DNA of 64,000 bases, from positions 1,372,750-1,436,749 of the forward strand of contig NZ_CP033877.1 of NCBI RefSeq assembly GCF_006970445.1, read 5' to 3'. The notes beneath the pieces were generated by a model, which had not been told where the DNA came from, searched no databases, and saw only the letters and a program-made list of their open reading frames with translations. Both the position numbers and the translations under genes were made by a program. The stretch is from Stenotrophomonas maltophilia. Lineage in GTDB: Bacteria; Pseudomonadota; Gammaproteobacteria; Xanthomonadales; Xanthomonadaceae. This document shows positions 41,870-52,300 of the stretch, piece by piece (position 1 is the stretch's first letter; each line of letters begins with the position of its first letter).

Positions 41870-42772
41870 TTACTTCACCGGCACCGGAATATTGCAAAGA
41901 TCGATATGCCCCGCCGGGCGCTTGTAGAAATCATCCACGCGATTGCGGCGTGCCTCCACCGTATCGGCGAAGGTCTTGGAGTCGGTACGCAGCACCTGGA
42001 TCGGCGTGCGCTCGGCCGCCGGCACGTCGCTGGCACGGCGGATCGACACGATCGGCGTGCGCAGCTTCGGGTCGGCGTAGAAGCCCATCGGTGCCGGTCC
42101 GCGCGGCGTTGCGCTGAGCAGTTCCATGCCCTTCAGCACGCGACCCACCAGGGTGATGTTGCGGTCCAGCTGACGCGGCGACTGCCCGGTCACCACGTAC
42201 AGTTCGGCCCCGATGCTGCTGTCTTCCTCGTTGCTGCGGCCCGCGCCCAGCATGCCGTAGCAATGCGCCAGCCAGGCCTTGCCGGCCTGCGGGTCCTGGC
42301 CGACCGGGAAGCCGTCGACGAATCCGGTCTGCGCGGCCCAGCCATCGCGGTCCGGCAGCACGCTGACCTTCAGGCCGGCGCTGGCGCGCTCGAACTCGGC
42401 CGGCAGCTTGCGCGCGGCACTGCCGAACGGCTTGGCCTTGGCTGCGTCATCGGCGTCGGCATCGCCGAACTGCACCACGAAGTTGTCCTGCGAACGGTAG
42501 ATGCTGGTGCCGTCCCAGAAGTGCTCGTGGGCGAAGGTCTGGATGTTGGCGACATGGCGCGGGGCGAACTGCGGCGCCAGCTCGATGATCACCCGTCCGG
42601 CGGGCAGGTCCATGTACAGCAGGCTGGCCGGGTCCGGGGTGCGCCAGTCGCTGGCCGCCGAAGCATCGAGGATCTGCTGCGGACTGCGGTAGGGCGTGGC
42701 CGAACTGGCCAGGACGGGCAGCAGGCAGGACAAGGCGAGGGCGGTCAGGGCAAGGCGACGGCGGTGCGGCAT
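41870..42772 (-). CDS. Exported cyclophilin-type peptidyl-prolyl isomerase
   Basis: A 300-residue secreted protein with a signal peptide (1-24) and a cyclophilin domain beginning [53 protein letters not shown] matches the YR...NFMIQGGD motif, with the Arg and the FxxQ segment. Large inserts with a cysteine lie between the motifs, and the C-terminal extension ([20 protein letters not shown]) is unlike E. coli PpiA. Periplasmic protein folding is the expected role. Confidence 0.9.
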   Translation of the reverse strand: MPHRRRLALTALALSCLLPVLASSATPYRSPQQILDASAASDWRTPDPASLLYMDLPAGRVIIELAPQFAPRHVANIQTFAHEHFWDGTSIYRSQDNFVVQFGDADADDAAKAKPFGSAARKLPAEFERASAGLKVSVLPDRDGWAAQTGFVDGFPVGQDPQAGKAWLAHCYGMLGAGRSNEEDSSIGAELYVVTGQSPRQLDRNITLVGRVLKGMELLSATPRGPAPMGFYADPKLRTPIVSIRRASDVPAAERTPIQVLRTDSKTFADTVEARRNRVDDFYKRPAGHIDLCNIPVPVK

Positions 42773-42872
42773 GGGAACCCCGGAACATGAACGAGGCTTC
42801 GATTCTGCGCGAGCAGCCTGGTCTCGCCAACCGGCACGATGACTAACGACACATTCGCTATACCGAACTTCG

Positions 42873-42897
42873 CACTACTGTGGACTTCAACGTAGTG
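42873..42897. promoter_or_regulatory. Inverted repeat upstream of padR
   Basis: CACTAC (42873-42878) and GTAGTG (42892-42897) with a 13-base spacer lie 11 bases before the padR ATG. PadR proteins often bind such dyads over their own promoters. Assignment is inferential. Confidence 0.4.
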
Positions 42898-42908
42898 GAG
42901 GGCCGGTC

Positions 42909-43274
42909 ATGTCCGAGGACGATGTCCACCTGAAGAAGTTCCAGAAGGAGCTCAGCGCCGGAACGGTGTCGCTGGCCCTGCTGGCGGTGCTGGCCCGGGC
43001 CGGAGAGCCACTGTACGGCTACCTGATCGCCAAGGAGCTGGAGCGCGTGGGCGAGGGCGTACTGAGCGGCAAGCAGAGCGCACTGTACCCGGTGCTGCGC
43101 AACCTGGAGGGCGCCGGGCTGCTGGAAAGCCATGTGGAGCCGTCCAGCAGCGGACCACCGCGGCGCTACTACCGCATCAATGAACGTGGCCGTGACGTGC
43201 TGGCGCAGTGGCGCCAAGCCTGGCAGGCCACCCGCGATTCCGTCGATTCCGTGTTGGAGGGGGTACCGCAATGA
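42909..43274 (+). CDS. PadR-family transcriptional regulator
   Basis: A 121-residue repressor. The winged helix is characteristic: LKKFQKELSAGTVSLALLAVL, PLYGYLIAKELERVGEG, LSGKQSALYPVLRNLEGAGLLESH, PPRRYYRINERGRDVL. The N-terminus is unusually charged for the family. The stop overlaps the ATG of the next membrane protein (ATGA), the classic PadR plus HAAS-protein pairing. Confidence 0.93.
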   Translation: MSEDDVHLKKFQKELSAGTVSLALLAVLARAGEPLYGYLIAKELERVGEGVLSGKQSALYPVLRNLEGAGLLESHVEPSSSGPPRRYYRINERGRDVLAQWRQAWQATRDSVDSVLEGVPQ

Positions 43275-44260
43275 ACGACCCGAGCCTGGCAGGCCGAGCC
43301 CTGCCGACCACCATTCCGCAGTACCTGGCGCAGCTGCGCGCGGCGCTGGAAGGCGCCGATCCGGCGATGGTGCAGGACGCGCTGTACGACGCCGAGGAGT
43401 ACCTGCGTTCGGAGCTGGCCGCGCAGCCGGGCCGCAGCGAGGCCGAGGTGATCGCCGATGTTGCCGGCAGCTATGGCGCGCCGGACGAAGTGGCCGACAT
43501 CTACCGCGAGACCGAAGTGACGGTGAACCGCGCGCTGCGTACGCCGCGTGCGGATACCGCGCTGGTGCTGCGTGCGGCGGCGGAAGCCAGTGGCGTCGAG
43601 CCGGCCGCACCGCCGCCGGCGCCGGTGCCGCGCTCGCTGCTGGCGCGCTTCTTCGGCGTGGTGACCGATCCGCATACCTACGGCGCGCTGTTCTACATGC
43701 TGCTGTCGCTGGCCACCGGCATCTTCTTCTTCACCTGGGTGGTGACCGGCCTGTCATTGTCGCTGGGCCTGCTGATCCTGATCATCGGCATTCCGCTGAC
43801 CGTGCTGTTCTTCGGCTCGGTGCGCGGGCTGGCGCTGCTGGAAGGGCGGCTGGTGGAAGCACTGCTGGGCGAGCGCATGCCGCGCCGCCCGCGTTACACC
43901 GACCGCAGTCGCACGTGGCTGCAGCGCATCGGCGACATGTTCACCGACGGCCGCACCTGGCTGACCCTGCTGTACTTCGTGCTGATGCTGCCGCTGGGCG
44001 TCATCTACTTCACCATCGCGGTGACGTTGCTGTCGCTGTCGCTGAGCCTGATCTGGGCGCCGGTCGCGGCGATCTTCAGTGGCGACATCCCCGGTGTGTA
44101 CATCAACGACGTAAATGTATTGCCGATGGCGGCCTCGCCGCTGGTGGCGATCGCGGTTGCTGCGGCGGGCGCGCTGCTGCTGGTGCTGACGATGCACCTG
44201 GCACGCGGCATCGGCAAGCTGCACGGGCTGATCGCCAAGAACCTGCTCGTACGGCTGTAA
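43271..44260 (+). CDS. HAAS-domain membrane protein paired with PadR
   Basis: A 329-residue membrane protein. The N-terminal HAAS-like domain (residues 1-90; PTTIPQYLAQLRAALEGADP, GRSEAEVIADVAGSYGAPDEVADIY) leads to a membrane region with about six helices in three pairs (125-185, 235-270, 290-315). Proteins of this type are routinely encoded with PadR and are thought to act as membrane partners of the regulator. The ATG overlaps the padR stop. Function is unknown. Confidence 0.82.
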   Translation: MNDPSLAGRALPTTIPQYLAQLRAALEGADPAMVQDALYDAEEYLRSELAAQPGRSEAEVIADVAGSYGAPDEVADIYRETEVTVNRALRTPRADTALVLRAAAEASGVEPAAPPPAPVPRSLLARFFGVVTDPHTYGALFYMLLSLATGIFFFTWVVTGLSLSLGLLILIIGIPLTVLFFGSVRGLALLEGRLVEALLGERMPRRPRYTDRSRTWLQRIGDMFTDGRTWLTLLYFVLMLPLGVIYFTIAVTLLSLSLSLIWAPVAAIFSGDIPGVYINDVNVLPMAASPLVAIAVAAAGALLLVLTMHLARGIGKLHGLIAKNLLVRL

Positions 44261-44278
44261 GCGGGTGCGGACGCTCCG

Positions 44279-44450
44279 GTAGGTGCCAACCTTGGTTGGC
44301 ACGATCCATCAGTGCAGGGGCGCTTGGTGGAATTCGCTTTGGTAGGTGCCAACCTTGGTTGGCACAATCCTTCAGATACCGGGATTCAGGGTAGAGCGCC
44401 AACCAAGGTTGGCATCTACCAGGGCATACCGACCAAGGTCGGCACCCACC
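44279..44450. repeat. Cluster of four SMAG palindromes (GTAGGTGCCAACC class)
   Basis: Direct copies of GTAGGTGCCAACCTTGGTTG at 44279-44302 and 44342-44365 are followed by reverse copies at about 44395-44419 and 44428-44450, the last with GACC in place of AACC. They occupy the gap between the HAAS and phaZ genes (convergent). Confidence 0.85.
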
Positions 44451-44459
44451 CTGGGCGAA

Positions 44460-45767
44460 TTACCCCGCCTTTCGCCGCAACGGAGTGACGTTGCTCTTCT
44501 TCTTCGTAGCCTTCGCCGCAGGTGCTTCGGCATGCGCGGCGAAGAAGTCGCGGACCTTCGGGTACACCACCTCGCGCCAGCGACGGCCGCTGAAGATGCC
44601 GTAGTGGCCGGCACCTTCGACGATGAAATGCTCGCGGCGGTCTGCAGTGATGCCGGTGCACAGCGCCTGCGCGGCTTCGGTCTGGCCGAGGCCGGCGATG
44701 TCGTCCAGCTCGCCTTCGATGCTCAGCAGCGCGGTATCGCGGATCGCCGACGGATCGACCTTCTCGCCATTGACCACCCACTCGCCACGCGGCAGCAGGA
44801 AGTCCTGGAACACCACGCGGATGGTATCGAGGTAGTACTTGGCCGGCATGTCCAGCACCGCGTTGTACTCGTCGTAGAAACGGCGGTGCGCGTCGGCGTC
44901 TTCCAGATCGCCCTTGACCAGGTCGGTGTAGAAATCCCAGTGCGAACTGAAGTGGCGACTCGGATTCATCGACAGGAAGCCGGCATGCTGCAGGAAGCCC
45001 GGGTACACGCGACGGCCGGCGCCGGGATAGCTGGCTGGCACGGTGTGGATGACGTTGTTCTCGAACCACGACAGCGGGTTCTGCGTGGCCAGGTTGTTCA
45101 CTGCGGTCGGGCTGCAGCGCGCATCGATCGGGCCACCCATCATCACCAGCGTGCGCGGCGTCGGCTCGCCACGGCTGGCCATCAGCGAAACCGCGGCCAG
45201 CACCGGTACGGTCGGCTGGCACACGCTCACCACGTGCAGACGCTCGACGCCGAGGTGGCGGATGAATTCCTGGATGTAGGCGATGTAATCGTCCAGGCTG
45301 AACTCGCCTTCGCTGGCCGGCACCATGCGCGCGTCGACCCAGTCGGTCACGTACACGCGGTGGTCGCGCAGCAGCGTGCGTACGGTATCGCGCAGCAGCG
45401 TGGCGTGGTGGCCGGACAGCGGTGCCACCACCAGCACGAACGGCTGGTTGAGCATCGTGTGCAGCTGGTCGGCCTCATTGCTGTGGCGCTTGAAGCGCAG
45501 CAGCTTGCAGAACGGCTTGCTCACTTCCTCGTGCACGACGATCGGCACGCGTTCGCCATCGACGTCGATTTCGTTGATGCCCCACTCGGGCTTCTCGTAA
45601 TCCTTGCCGATGCGATGGAACAGCTCATTGACCGCCGCCAGGCGATCAGCGCCGGGCATCTGCGACCACCAGTGGCCCTGGTTGGCGAAGAACTTGGCGT
45701 TGGCCTGGGCCTGGTGCACCCAGGGGGCGAGCAGGTTGCGGGTCAGTTCGTGCAGTTGATAGAGCAT
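44460..45767 (-). CDS. phaZ: Intracellular polyhydroxyalkanoate depolymerase, PhaZ type
   Basis: A 435-residue alpha/beta hydrolase of the intracellular PHB depolymerase family. The nucleophile elbow VVSVCQPTVPVLAA has Cys in place of the usual lipase-box Ser, as in PhaZ of this class. The N-terminus (MLYQLHELTRNLLAPWVHQAQANA) and NPSRHFSSHWDFYTDLVKGD are typical. The last residues are Lys-rich. The enzyme breaks down stored polyhydroxybutyrate. No phaC/phaA/phaB genes lie in this window, so either the synthesis genes are elsewhere or it has another polymer or oligomer substrate. Confidence 0.9.
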   Translation of the reverse strand: MLYQLHELTRNLLAPWVHQAQANAKFFANQGHWWSQMPGADRLAAVNELFHRIGKDYEKPEWGINEIDVDGERVPIVVHEEVSKPFCKLLRFKRHSNEADQLHTMLNQPFVLVVAPLSGHHATLLRDTVRTLLRDHRVYVTDWVDARMVPASEGEFSLDDYIAYIQEFIRHLGVERLHVVSVCQPTVPVLAAVSLMASRGEPTPRTLVMMGGPIDARCSPTAVNNLATQNPLSWFENNVIHTVPASYPGAGRRVYPGFLQHAGFLSMNPSRHFSSHWDFYTDLVKGDLEDADAHRRFYDEYNAVLDMPAKYYLDTIRVVFQDFLLPRGEWVVNGEKVDPSAIRDTALLSIEGELDDIAGLGQTEAAQALCTGITADRREHFIVEGAGHYGIFSGRRWREVVYPKVRDFFAAHAEAPAAKATKKKSNVTPLRRKAG

Positions 45768-45788
45768 GACGACCGAATATGTATGGTC

Positions 45789-45809
45789 ATATGTTGCCGC
45801 GCAGCATAT
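45789..45809. promoter_or_regulatory. Imperfect dyad in front of phaZ
   Basis: ATATGTTGC (45789-45797) and GCAGCATAT (45801-45809) are complementary except for one base, 22 bases before the phaZ start. Possible operator; no regulator is adjacent. Confidence 0.3.
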
Positions 45810-45860
45810 CCCATCCGGGTGTCCCGCAGGTTAAGTCGGCTGAAAATAATGAATCCGGAT

Positions 45861-46451
45861 TCACATCCGTTCCAGCGCGGCCGCATCGCCTGCCAGGGCG
45901 GGGCCGAGCCAGCAGTGCGACCCTACCGGCTGCAGGCCGTGCCGGGCCATCGCCCGGCGGTACCAGCGTGCCGGGCGGGCCTGGAAGCTGTCGTGGTCGC
46001 CCTCGAACGCGTCCTCGGCGGCGAAGGTCTCCAGGAAGGCCACGCCGCCGGTCAGCTCGGCCACGCCGGCCAGTCCTGCACGCAGCTCGCGGTCGGGCAC
46101 GTAGTGCATCACGTCCGAGCAGATCAGCAGGTCGACCGGGGCACAGGGCCGCAGCCAGGCGAAATCGCCGAAGCGGGCCAGGTGCAGGTTTCGGGTCCTG
46201 CCGTAGCGGCGCACAGCGTACTCGCTGCTGTCGAAGCCAAGGTATTCGACCTTCGGACGCAGCTTCAGCAGCGGCGCGCGCCAGGCGCCTTCACCGCAGC
46301 CGATATCCAGCACACTGCGGATCGGCCGCTCCAGGTAGTACTCGGCGCTGGCCACGGCCAACGCGACCTTGCGCGCCAGGCGGGCGCTGCCGCCGATGTC
46401 GGCACGGCGGTACCAGCGTTGGAAGTAGGCGGCGTCGTAGGTCTTGTCCAT
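45861..46451 (-). CDS. SAM-dependent methyltransferase, class I
   Basis: A 196-residue methyltransferase. The SAM-binding motif I is VLDIGCGEGAWRAPLL. Motifs II (EYLGFDSSEYAVRRYG) and the post-I acidic residue are in order. The middle motif DLLICSDVMHYVP fits a SAM-dependent enzyme acting on small molecules. The substrate is unknown. Divergent from hemJ. Confidence 0.85.
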   Translation of the reverse strand: MDKTYDAAYFQRWYRRADIGGSARLARKVALAVASAEYYLERPIRSVLDIGCGEGAWRAPLLKLRPKVEYLGFDSSEYAVRRYGRTRNLHLARFGDFAWLRPCAPVDLLICSDVMHYVPDRELRAGLAGVAELTGGVAFLETFAAEDAFEGDHDSFQARPARWYRRAMARHGLQPVGSHCWLGPALAGDAAALERM

Positions 46452-46600
46452 GGGGCGGGGCGCGATCGGGGAAAACGGCGCCTATCGTACGGTGTTGCGG
46501 CGCGCCATGCGTCGATGTGTCGCGGCGTGCGTGCCTGCGGCGGCCTCGCCACGGCATGCGAGAATGGCCGCCAACCTACGCCAGCCGCCGGAGCGAGCGC

Positions 46601-47056
46601 ATGCAGAGCTACTACTGGGTCAAGACCTTCCACATCGTGTTCGTGGTGGCGTGGATGGCCACGGTGTTCTACCTGCCGCGCATCCTGGTGAACCTGGCCG
46701 AGACCGCAGGCCAGCAGGCCGTGACCGAGCGCCTGCAGCTGATGGGCCTGCGCCTGTACCGCTTCGGCCACTCGATGTTCGGCCTGGCGTTCCTGCTCGG
46801 CCTGGTGCTGTGGCTGGGTTACAAGGTCATCCCCGATTTCCCGACCATGGTCGCGCCCGGCGGCGCCGGCTGGCTGCATGCCAAGCTGGGGCTGGTGGTA
46901 CTGCTGCTGGTGTACTTCAGCTGGATCGGCCGCCTGTTGAAGGGCGTGGCCAAGGGCCGGGCACTGCCGTCGTCGCGCGCGCTGCGCTGGATCAACGAGA
47001 TCCCGCTGCTGGCCTTCATTCCGATCGTGTGGCTGGTGCTGGCCAAGCCGTTCTGA
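46601..47056 (+). CDS. hemJ: Protoporphyrinogen IX oxidase, HemJ type
   Basis: A 151-residue four-helix membrane protein of the HemJ (UPF0093) family, the oxygen-independent-type oxidase that makes protoporphyrin IX in bacteria lacking HemG or HemY. YYWVKTFHIVFVVAWMATVFYLPRILV is the first helix with the conserved His. WLHAKLGLV has the conserved Lys. GGAG lies seven bases before the ATG. CopD is a distant homologue, but the length and motifs favour HemJ. Confidence 0.9.
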   Translation: MQSYYWVKTFHIVFVVAWMATVFYLPRILVNLAETAGQQAVTERLQLMGLRLYRFGHSMFGLAFLLGLVLWLGYKVIPDFPTMVAPGGAGWLHAKLGLVVLLLVYFSWIGRLLKGVAKGRALPSSRALRWINEIPLLAFIPIVWLVLAKPF

Positions 47057-47079
47057 GATCCCGGGCGTTCGAACATGTC

Positions 47080-47310
47080 ACTTTCTTGCTCGTGCAAGAA
47101 AGTAACCAAAGAACACGCCGCCGAACGCGAGCCGGTGCTGCGCACCGGTTCCCTGTGCTTCTCGGTGAATCAGGGGACGGCGCCGAACTCGCTGCGCTCA
47201 GACACCGGCGCCTCTTCGCCCCTGATTCCCCTGCGATGCTCGGCTCGCTCATGGCGGGCCCGAACGTCAACGGCCGCAGCTGCACCCGGTGAATTCACGC
47301 TATGCGTAGA
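47080..47310. repeat. Half-element related to the long palindrome at 41242-41853
   Basis: A hairpin ACTTTCTTGC/GCAAGAAAGT (47080-47103) is followed by AGTAACCAAAGAA and an extended match to 41317-41500, including CTTCTCGGTGAATCAGGGG, ACGGCGCCGAACTCGCTGCG, GCCCCTGATTCCCCTGCGAT and CGGCCGCAGCTGCACCC. It then decays near a degenerate GTAG palindrome. The right half of the palindrome is missing. It lies between the convergent hemJ and accA genes. Confidence 0.85.
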
Positions 47311-47327
47311 TACTGTGCGAGGTACAG

Positions 47328-47364
47328 ACAAAAAAGCCGGGCATCTGCCCGGCTCTTTTTTTGT
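47328..47364. terminator. Bidirectional terminator between hemJ and accA
   Basis: AGCCGGGC/GCCCGGCT around ATCT, flanked by six A on one side and seven T on the other, gives a T-tailed hairpin on both strands. It ends accA transcripts 18 bases after the stop and also any hemJ read-through. Confidence 0.9.
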
Positions 47365-47381
47365 CCGACGTCAGGTAGCGA

Positions 47382-48341
47382 TCACGCCGCTTCGTACGTG
47401 CCGTAGCTGCGCAGGCGGGTGTAGCGCTGCTCCAGCAGCTGTTCGGTGGACAGCGCGTCCAGCGCGTCCAGTTCGTTCAGCAGCACCGCCTTCAGGCGTT
47501 TGGCCATCTGCGTCGGGTTGCGGTGGGCGCCACCGGTCGGCTCGCGCACGACCTTGTCGACCAGGCCCAGGCTCTTCAGGCGCGGCGCGGTCAGGCCCAG
47601 CTGTTCGGCGGCATCCTTGGCCTTGCCGGCATCCTTCCACAGGATCGAGGCGCAGCCTTCCGGGGTGATGGTCGAGTACACCGAGTACTCCAGCATCACG
47701 GTGCGGTCGCCCACGCCCAGCGCCAGCGCGCCGCCGGAGCCGCCTTCACCGATCACGGTGCAGATGATCGGCACCTTCAGCTCGGCCATCTCGATCAGGT
47801 TGCGCGCGATCGCTTCGGACTGGCCGCGCGATTCGGCATCGATGCCCGGCCAGGCGCCGGCGGTGTCGATCAGGGTCAGCACCGGCAGGCCGAAGCGCTC
47901 AGCCATCTTCATCAGGCGCAGCGCCTTGCGGTAGCCCTCCGGCTTGGGCATGCCGAAGTTGCGCTTGATCTTTTCCTTGGTGTCACGACCCTTCTGGTGG
48001 CCGATCACCATCACCGCGCGGCCATTGATGCGGGCCAGGCCGCCCATGATGGCCTTGTCGTCGGCGAAGGCACGGTCACCGGCCAGTTCCTGGAATTCAT
48101 CGAAGATGATGCGCAGGTAATCGGCGGTGTACGGACGCGACGGATGGCGGGCCAGCTGCAGCACCTGCCACGAGGTCAGGTTGCGGAAGATCTGCGCGGT
48201 GCGCACGCGCAGCTTGTCCTGCAGCGCATGCACTTCCGCCTCGACATTGACCGCCGGCCCGGCACTGGCGTTGCGCAGTTCCTGGATCTTGGCTTCCAGG
48301 TCGGCGATGGGTTGCTCGAAGTCGAGGTAGTTCGGATTCAT
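47382..48341 (-). CDS. accA: Acetyl-CoA carboxylase carboxyltransferase, alpha subunit
   Basis: A 319-residue subunit which, with AccD, moves the carboxyl group from carboxybiotin to acetyl-CoA, the first step of fatty acid synthesis. Typical segments are [77 protein letters not shown] and [19 protein letters not shown]. Size matches E. coli AccA (319). The start at 48341 begins with the conserved N-terminus. It is the last gene of the envelope block and has a strong terminator. Confidence 0.97.
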   Translation of the reverse strand: MNPNYLDFEQPIADLEAKIQELRNASAGPAVNVEAEVHALQDKLRVRTAQIFRNLTSWQVLQLARHPSRPYTADYLRIIFDEFQELAGDRAFADDKAIMGGLARINGRAVMVIGHQKGRDTKEKIKRNFGMPKPEGYRKALRLMKMAERFGLPVLTLIDTAGAWPGIDAESRGQSEAIARNLIEMAELKVPIICTVIGEGGSGGALALGVGDRTVMLEYSVYSTITPEGCASILWKDAGKAKDAAEQLGLTAPRLKSLGLVDKVVREPTGGAHRNPTQMAKRLKAVLLNELDALDALSTEQLLEQRYTRLRSYGTYEAA

Positions 48342-48454
48342 CGGAAGCCGTCGTGTAAAGAAGGGGGGAATTCTAGCCGAATGCGTGCAAACCACCCGTA
48401 CGCCTTCGTCTGGAAGGCGACGGTAGCGCAGCCGGGCAGGGCGCGCCAGTCAGC

Positions 48455-49321
48455 TCAGGGCAGGACCACGGCGCTGCGGGCCATTTCGGTGCTGCGCACG
48501 GTGACGAAGTCGTTGTAGGCCTCGTTGGCTGCCACCGGCAGCTTCGAGCCCAGCGTTGCGGTGGCGTGGGTGAACGCCATGCTGGCCTCGAAGTCTTCCT
48601 TGCGCAGCGCCTTCTGCTCGGCGGCGGTGGTGGCCTTCAGCCAACGGGTGTAGATGTCCCGCATCGGGCCAGCGTGGGCCTCGAAAGCCGGATCGAGGGC
48701 GGGCAGGGTGGCCGGGGCCGGTTCCAGGGTGTAGACCGGCGCAACGTAGCCGGCCGGCTGCTCGCGCTTGTACGCGCCTGGTTCGCCCATGCCTTCCTCG
48801 ACATAACGGATGAACTCGGGGGCGGTGAAGATCTTGGTACTGATCTTGCCGCCGGTGGAATCGACGTGGGCCACGACCTGTTCCTGCGGGAACGGTTCGC
48901 GCACGCCGAAATTCCAGGTCTTGTCGATGAACAGGCCGTGGAACTTGTCGAACGGACCCTTGAACTCCACCCCGCCCACGTCGATGCCGAGGCCGCTTGC
49001 ACCAAAGTTTTTCAGCTTGTCTTCACTGGTGACGTAGATCTCGCGCGCGGTGACGTACTCGCTGAGGGTCGGGTTGATCAGGCCGCCGCGGCTGCCGGCG
49101 TAGACGTTGAAGCGCACATCACCCAGGCGCTCGGTATGCAGGCGATGTTCGCCCGGGGCCAGGCTGATCGGGCGCGATGCATTGGCCGCCACCGGCAGGT
49201 CCTTGCCATCGACGCTGATGGCCAGCGGCGCGTCGGTCGGGTTGTCGATCTCAAAATCGACCTTTGACGAGCAGGCGGCCAGCGCCAGGGTGGCAAGCAG
49301 GGGGAACAGCAGGGTTTTCAT
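48455..49321 (-). CDS. Conserved lipoprotein between dnaE and accA
   Basis: A 288-residue lipoprotein: signal peptide with lipobox TLALAAC. The N-terminal part (VDFEIDNPTDAPLAISVDGKDL, then GEHRLHTERLGDVRFNVYAG) looks like a beta-sandwich. The C-terminal half is mixed and ends in a helical stretch. No function is recognised. In E. coli dnaE and accA are adjacent; this gene lies between them here and starts 57 bases after the dnaE stop, so it is likely part of the same transcript. Confidence 0.8.
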   Translation of the reverse strand: MKTLLFPLLATLALAACSSKVDFEIDNPTDAPLAISVDGKDLPVAANASRPISLAPGEHRLHTERLGDVRFNVYAGSRGGLINPTLSEYVTAREIYVTSEDKLKNFGASGLGIDVGGVEFKGPFDKFHGLFIDKTWNFGVREPFPQEQVVAHVDSTGGKISTKIFTAPEFIRYVEEGMGEPGAYKREQPAGYVAPVYTLEPAPATLPALDPAFEAHAGPMRDIYTRWLKATTAAEQKALRKEDFEASMAFTHATATLGSKLPVAANEAYNDFVTVRSTEMARSAVVLP

Positions 49322-49378
49322 GACGGTCTATCGTCCTTGACGGCAACAACGGAAAAAAGGAGTGCGTGGGAGCCAGCC

Positions 49379-52300
49379 TCAGCTGGCCCACGGCGGGCTG
49401 TAGCGCACCTTCAGCGTGCGTACGGCCGGGTCGGCGCGCAGCGCCTCCATCAGCTTGGAATCGATGCGCACCGCGCTCTGCCCGGACACATCGAGCATGC
49501 CGGCGACGCCGCCCTGCGGGCCCTTCAGCAACAGGTCCAGGCGCAGTGGCGTTCGACCCGGGCGATGGCGGTCGAGCAGGGCATCGATGCGCTCCCAGAC
49601 CGGGCGCTGCTGGCGCAGGTCCAGGCGCAGCGACAGCCGCGTTGCATAGTTGGCGCAGACTTCGTCGAAGTCCCAGCACTGGCGGATGCGCAGTGCGAAG
49701 CCACCATTGAACTCGTCCTCGCGCAGGCCACCCTTGACCACCAGGATGCGGTCCTTGGTCATCAGGTGGCCGAACTCGGCCATCGCGTCGGAGAACGCGC
49801 TGCACTCGACGCGGCCGCGGCCATCCTCCAGCTGGATGAAGATCTGGCTCTCGCCCTTGCGGCGCACACCGACCACCTGGCCGGCCAGCACGGTCTGCAC
49901 TTCCGGGCGCCAGCGCTTCTCGCCACCGCCACCGCCGCCACTGTTGGCGCTCCAGATCTTCTCCACCGAGCCCAGGTCGTTGCCGACCAGGTCGCGCACA
50001 TCGTCGCGCCAGGGATCGAACGGGTGGCCGCTGAGATAGAAGCCCAGCGTGTCGCGCTCGCCGTTCAGGCGCTGCAGCAGCGGCCATTCCTCGGTTTCGG
50101 GCAGGTCCAGCTGGATCGACACGGTGCTCGGATCGGGCCCACCGAACAGCGAGTTCTGCCCGGACGCACGTTCGCGCGCCATCTGGTCGGTCGCCTTGAT
50201 CACTTCCGGCAGTTGCAGCATCAGCGACGCGCGGTTGTGGCCGAGCTCGTCCAGTGCGCCGCAGTTGATCATCGCTTCCAGCGTGCGCCGGTTGAGCTTG
50301 GCGGAGCCGACGCGGGTGCAGAAGTCGAGCAGGTCCTTGTAGTCGCCACCCTTCAGGCGTTCGTCCACGACGGCCTCGCAGGCACCCTGGCCGACGCCCT
50401 TGATCGCGCCAAGCCCGTACTGGATGGTGTCCGGGGTCACGGCTTCGAACATGAAGGCGGAGTGGTTCACCTTCGGCGGCAGCACGGTCAGGCCGAGGTT
50501 GCGTACCTCGTCGAGGAAGCCGACCACCTTCTCGGTGTTGTCCAGGTCCGAGGACAGCGTGGCCGCCATGAACTCGGCCGGGTAATGGCGCTTCAGCCAT
50601 GCGGTCTGGTAGCTGACCAGCGCGTAGGCAGCGGCGTGCGACTTGTTGAAGCCGTAGCCGGCGAACTTCTCCATCAGGTCGAAGATCGCATCGGCCTTGG
50701 CCTCGTCCACGCCGTCCTTGGCCGCGCCTTCGCGGAAGATCTCGCGGTGCTTGGCCATTTCCGCCGGCACCTTCTTGCCCATCGCGCGGCGCAGCAGGTC
50801 GGCGCCGCCCAGCGAGTAGCCGCCGACGATCTGCGCCATCTGCATCACCTGCTCCTGGTACACCATGATGCCGTAGGTGTCCTTCAGGATCGCTTCGGTG
50901 CGCGGATCGGGATAGATGATTTCTTCCTGGCCGTGCTTACGCGCGTTGAAGGAGGGAATCAGGTCCATCGGGCCGGGGCGGTACAGCGACACCAGCGCGA
51001 TCAGGTCTTCGAAACGGTCGGGGCGCGCGTCCTTCAGCAGGCGGCGCATGCCCGAGGATTCGAACTGGAACACCGCGCCGGTATTGCCGTTGGCGAAGAT
51101 GTCCTTGTAGGTGGGCGTGTCGTCCAGCGGGATCGCGGCGATGTCCACCGGCGGGATGCCGGCGCGCTCATGGCGCTTGTTGATCGCCTTCACCGCCCAG
51201 TCGATGATGGTCAGCGTGCGCAGGCCCAGGAAGTCGAACTTCACCCGGCCGACTTCTTCCACGTCGTTCTTGTCGAACTGGGTGACCGGGTTCTTGCCGA
51301 GGCCGTTCTCGTCGTGTTCGGCGTACAGCGGGCAGAACTCGCTCAGCGGCTCGGGCCCGATCACCACGCCACCGGCATGCTTGCCGGCGTTGCGGGTCAG
51401 GTCTTCCAGCTGCAGCGCCAGGTCGATCAGGTCGCGGACATCGTCCTCGGTCTCGTAACGCTGGATCAGTTCGGCCGACGCCATTTCCGAGCTGGGGCCT
51501 TCCTTGCCCTTGCCCAGCGCATCCTTCAGGTGGATGCCCAGGATGTTCGGGATCAGCTTGGAGACACCGTCGACCAGGCCATACGGGAAACCGAGCACGC
51601 GGCCGGAGTCGCGCACCACCGCCTTGGCGGCCATGGTGCCGTAGGTGATGATCTGGCTGACGCGCTCGCGCCCGTACTTGCGCGCGACGTAGTCGATCAC
51701 CTCGTCGCGGCGGTCCATGCAGAAGTCGATGTCGAAGTCGGGCATCGACACGCGTTCCGGATTGAGGAATCGCTCGAACAGCAGGTTGTACGGCAGCGGG
51801 TCCAGGTCGGTGATCTTCAGCGCCCACGCCACCAGCGAGCCGGCACCCGAACCACGGCCGGGACCGATCGGGATGCCCTGGTTCTTGCCCCATTGGATGA
51901 AGTCGGCCACGATCAGGAAGTAGCCCGGGAAGCCCATCTTGATGATGGTGTTGAGCTCGAATTCCAGGCGCTCGAAATACTCCTCGCGGGTCTTGCCCGG
52001 CGCCAGCGGATTCTTCTCCAGGCGCTCTTCCAGGCCGTCACGCGACATCTTCTGGATCCAGGTGTCCAGGGTCTCGTCGTCGGGCACCGGGTAGTTGGGC
52101 AGGAAGTAGGTGCCCAGCCGCATCTCGATGTTGCAGCGCTCGGCCAGCGCCAGCGTGTTGTCGATCGCATCGGGGATGTCGGCGAACAGCGCGCACATCT
52201 CCTCGGCCGACTTCAGGTACTGCTGGTCGCTGTACTCGCGCGGACGCTTGGGGTCGTCCAGCACGCGGCCGGTGGAAATGCACACGCGCGCTTCGTGCGC

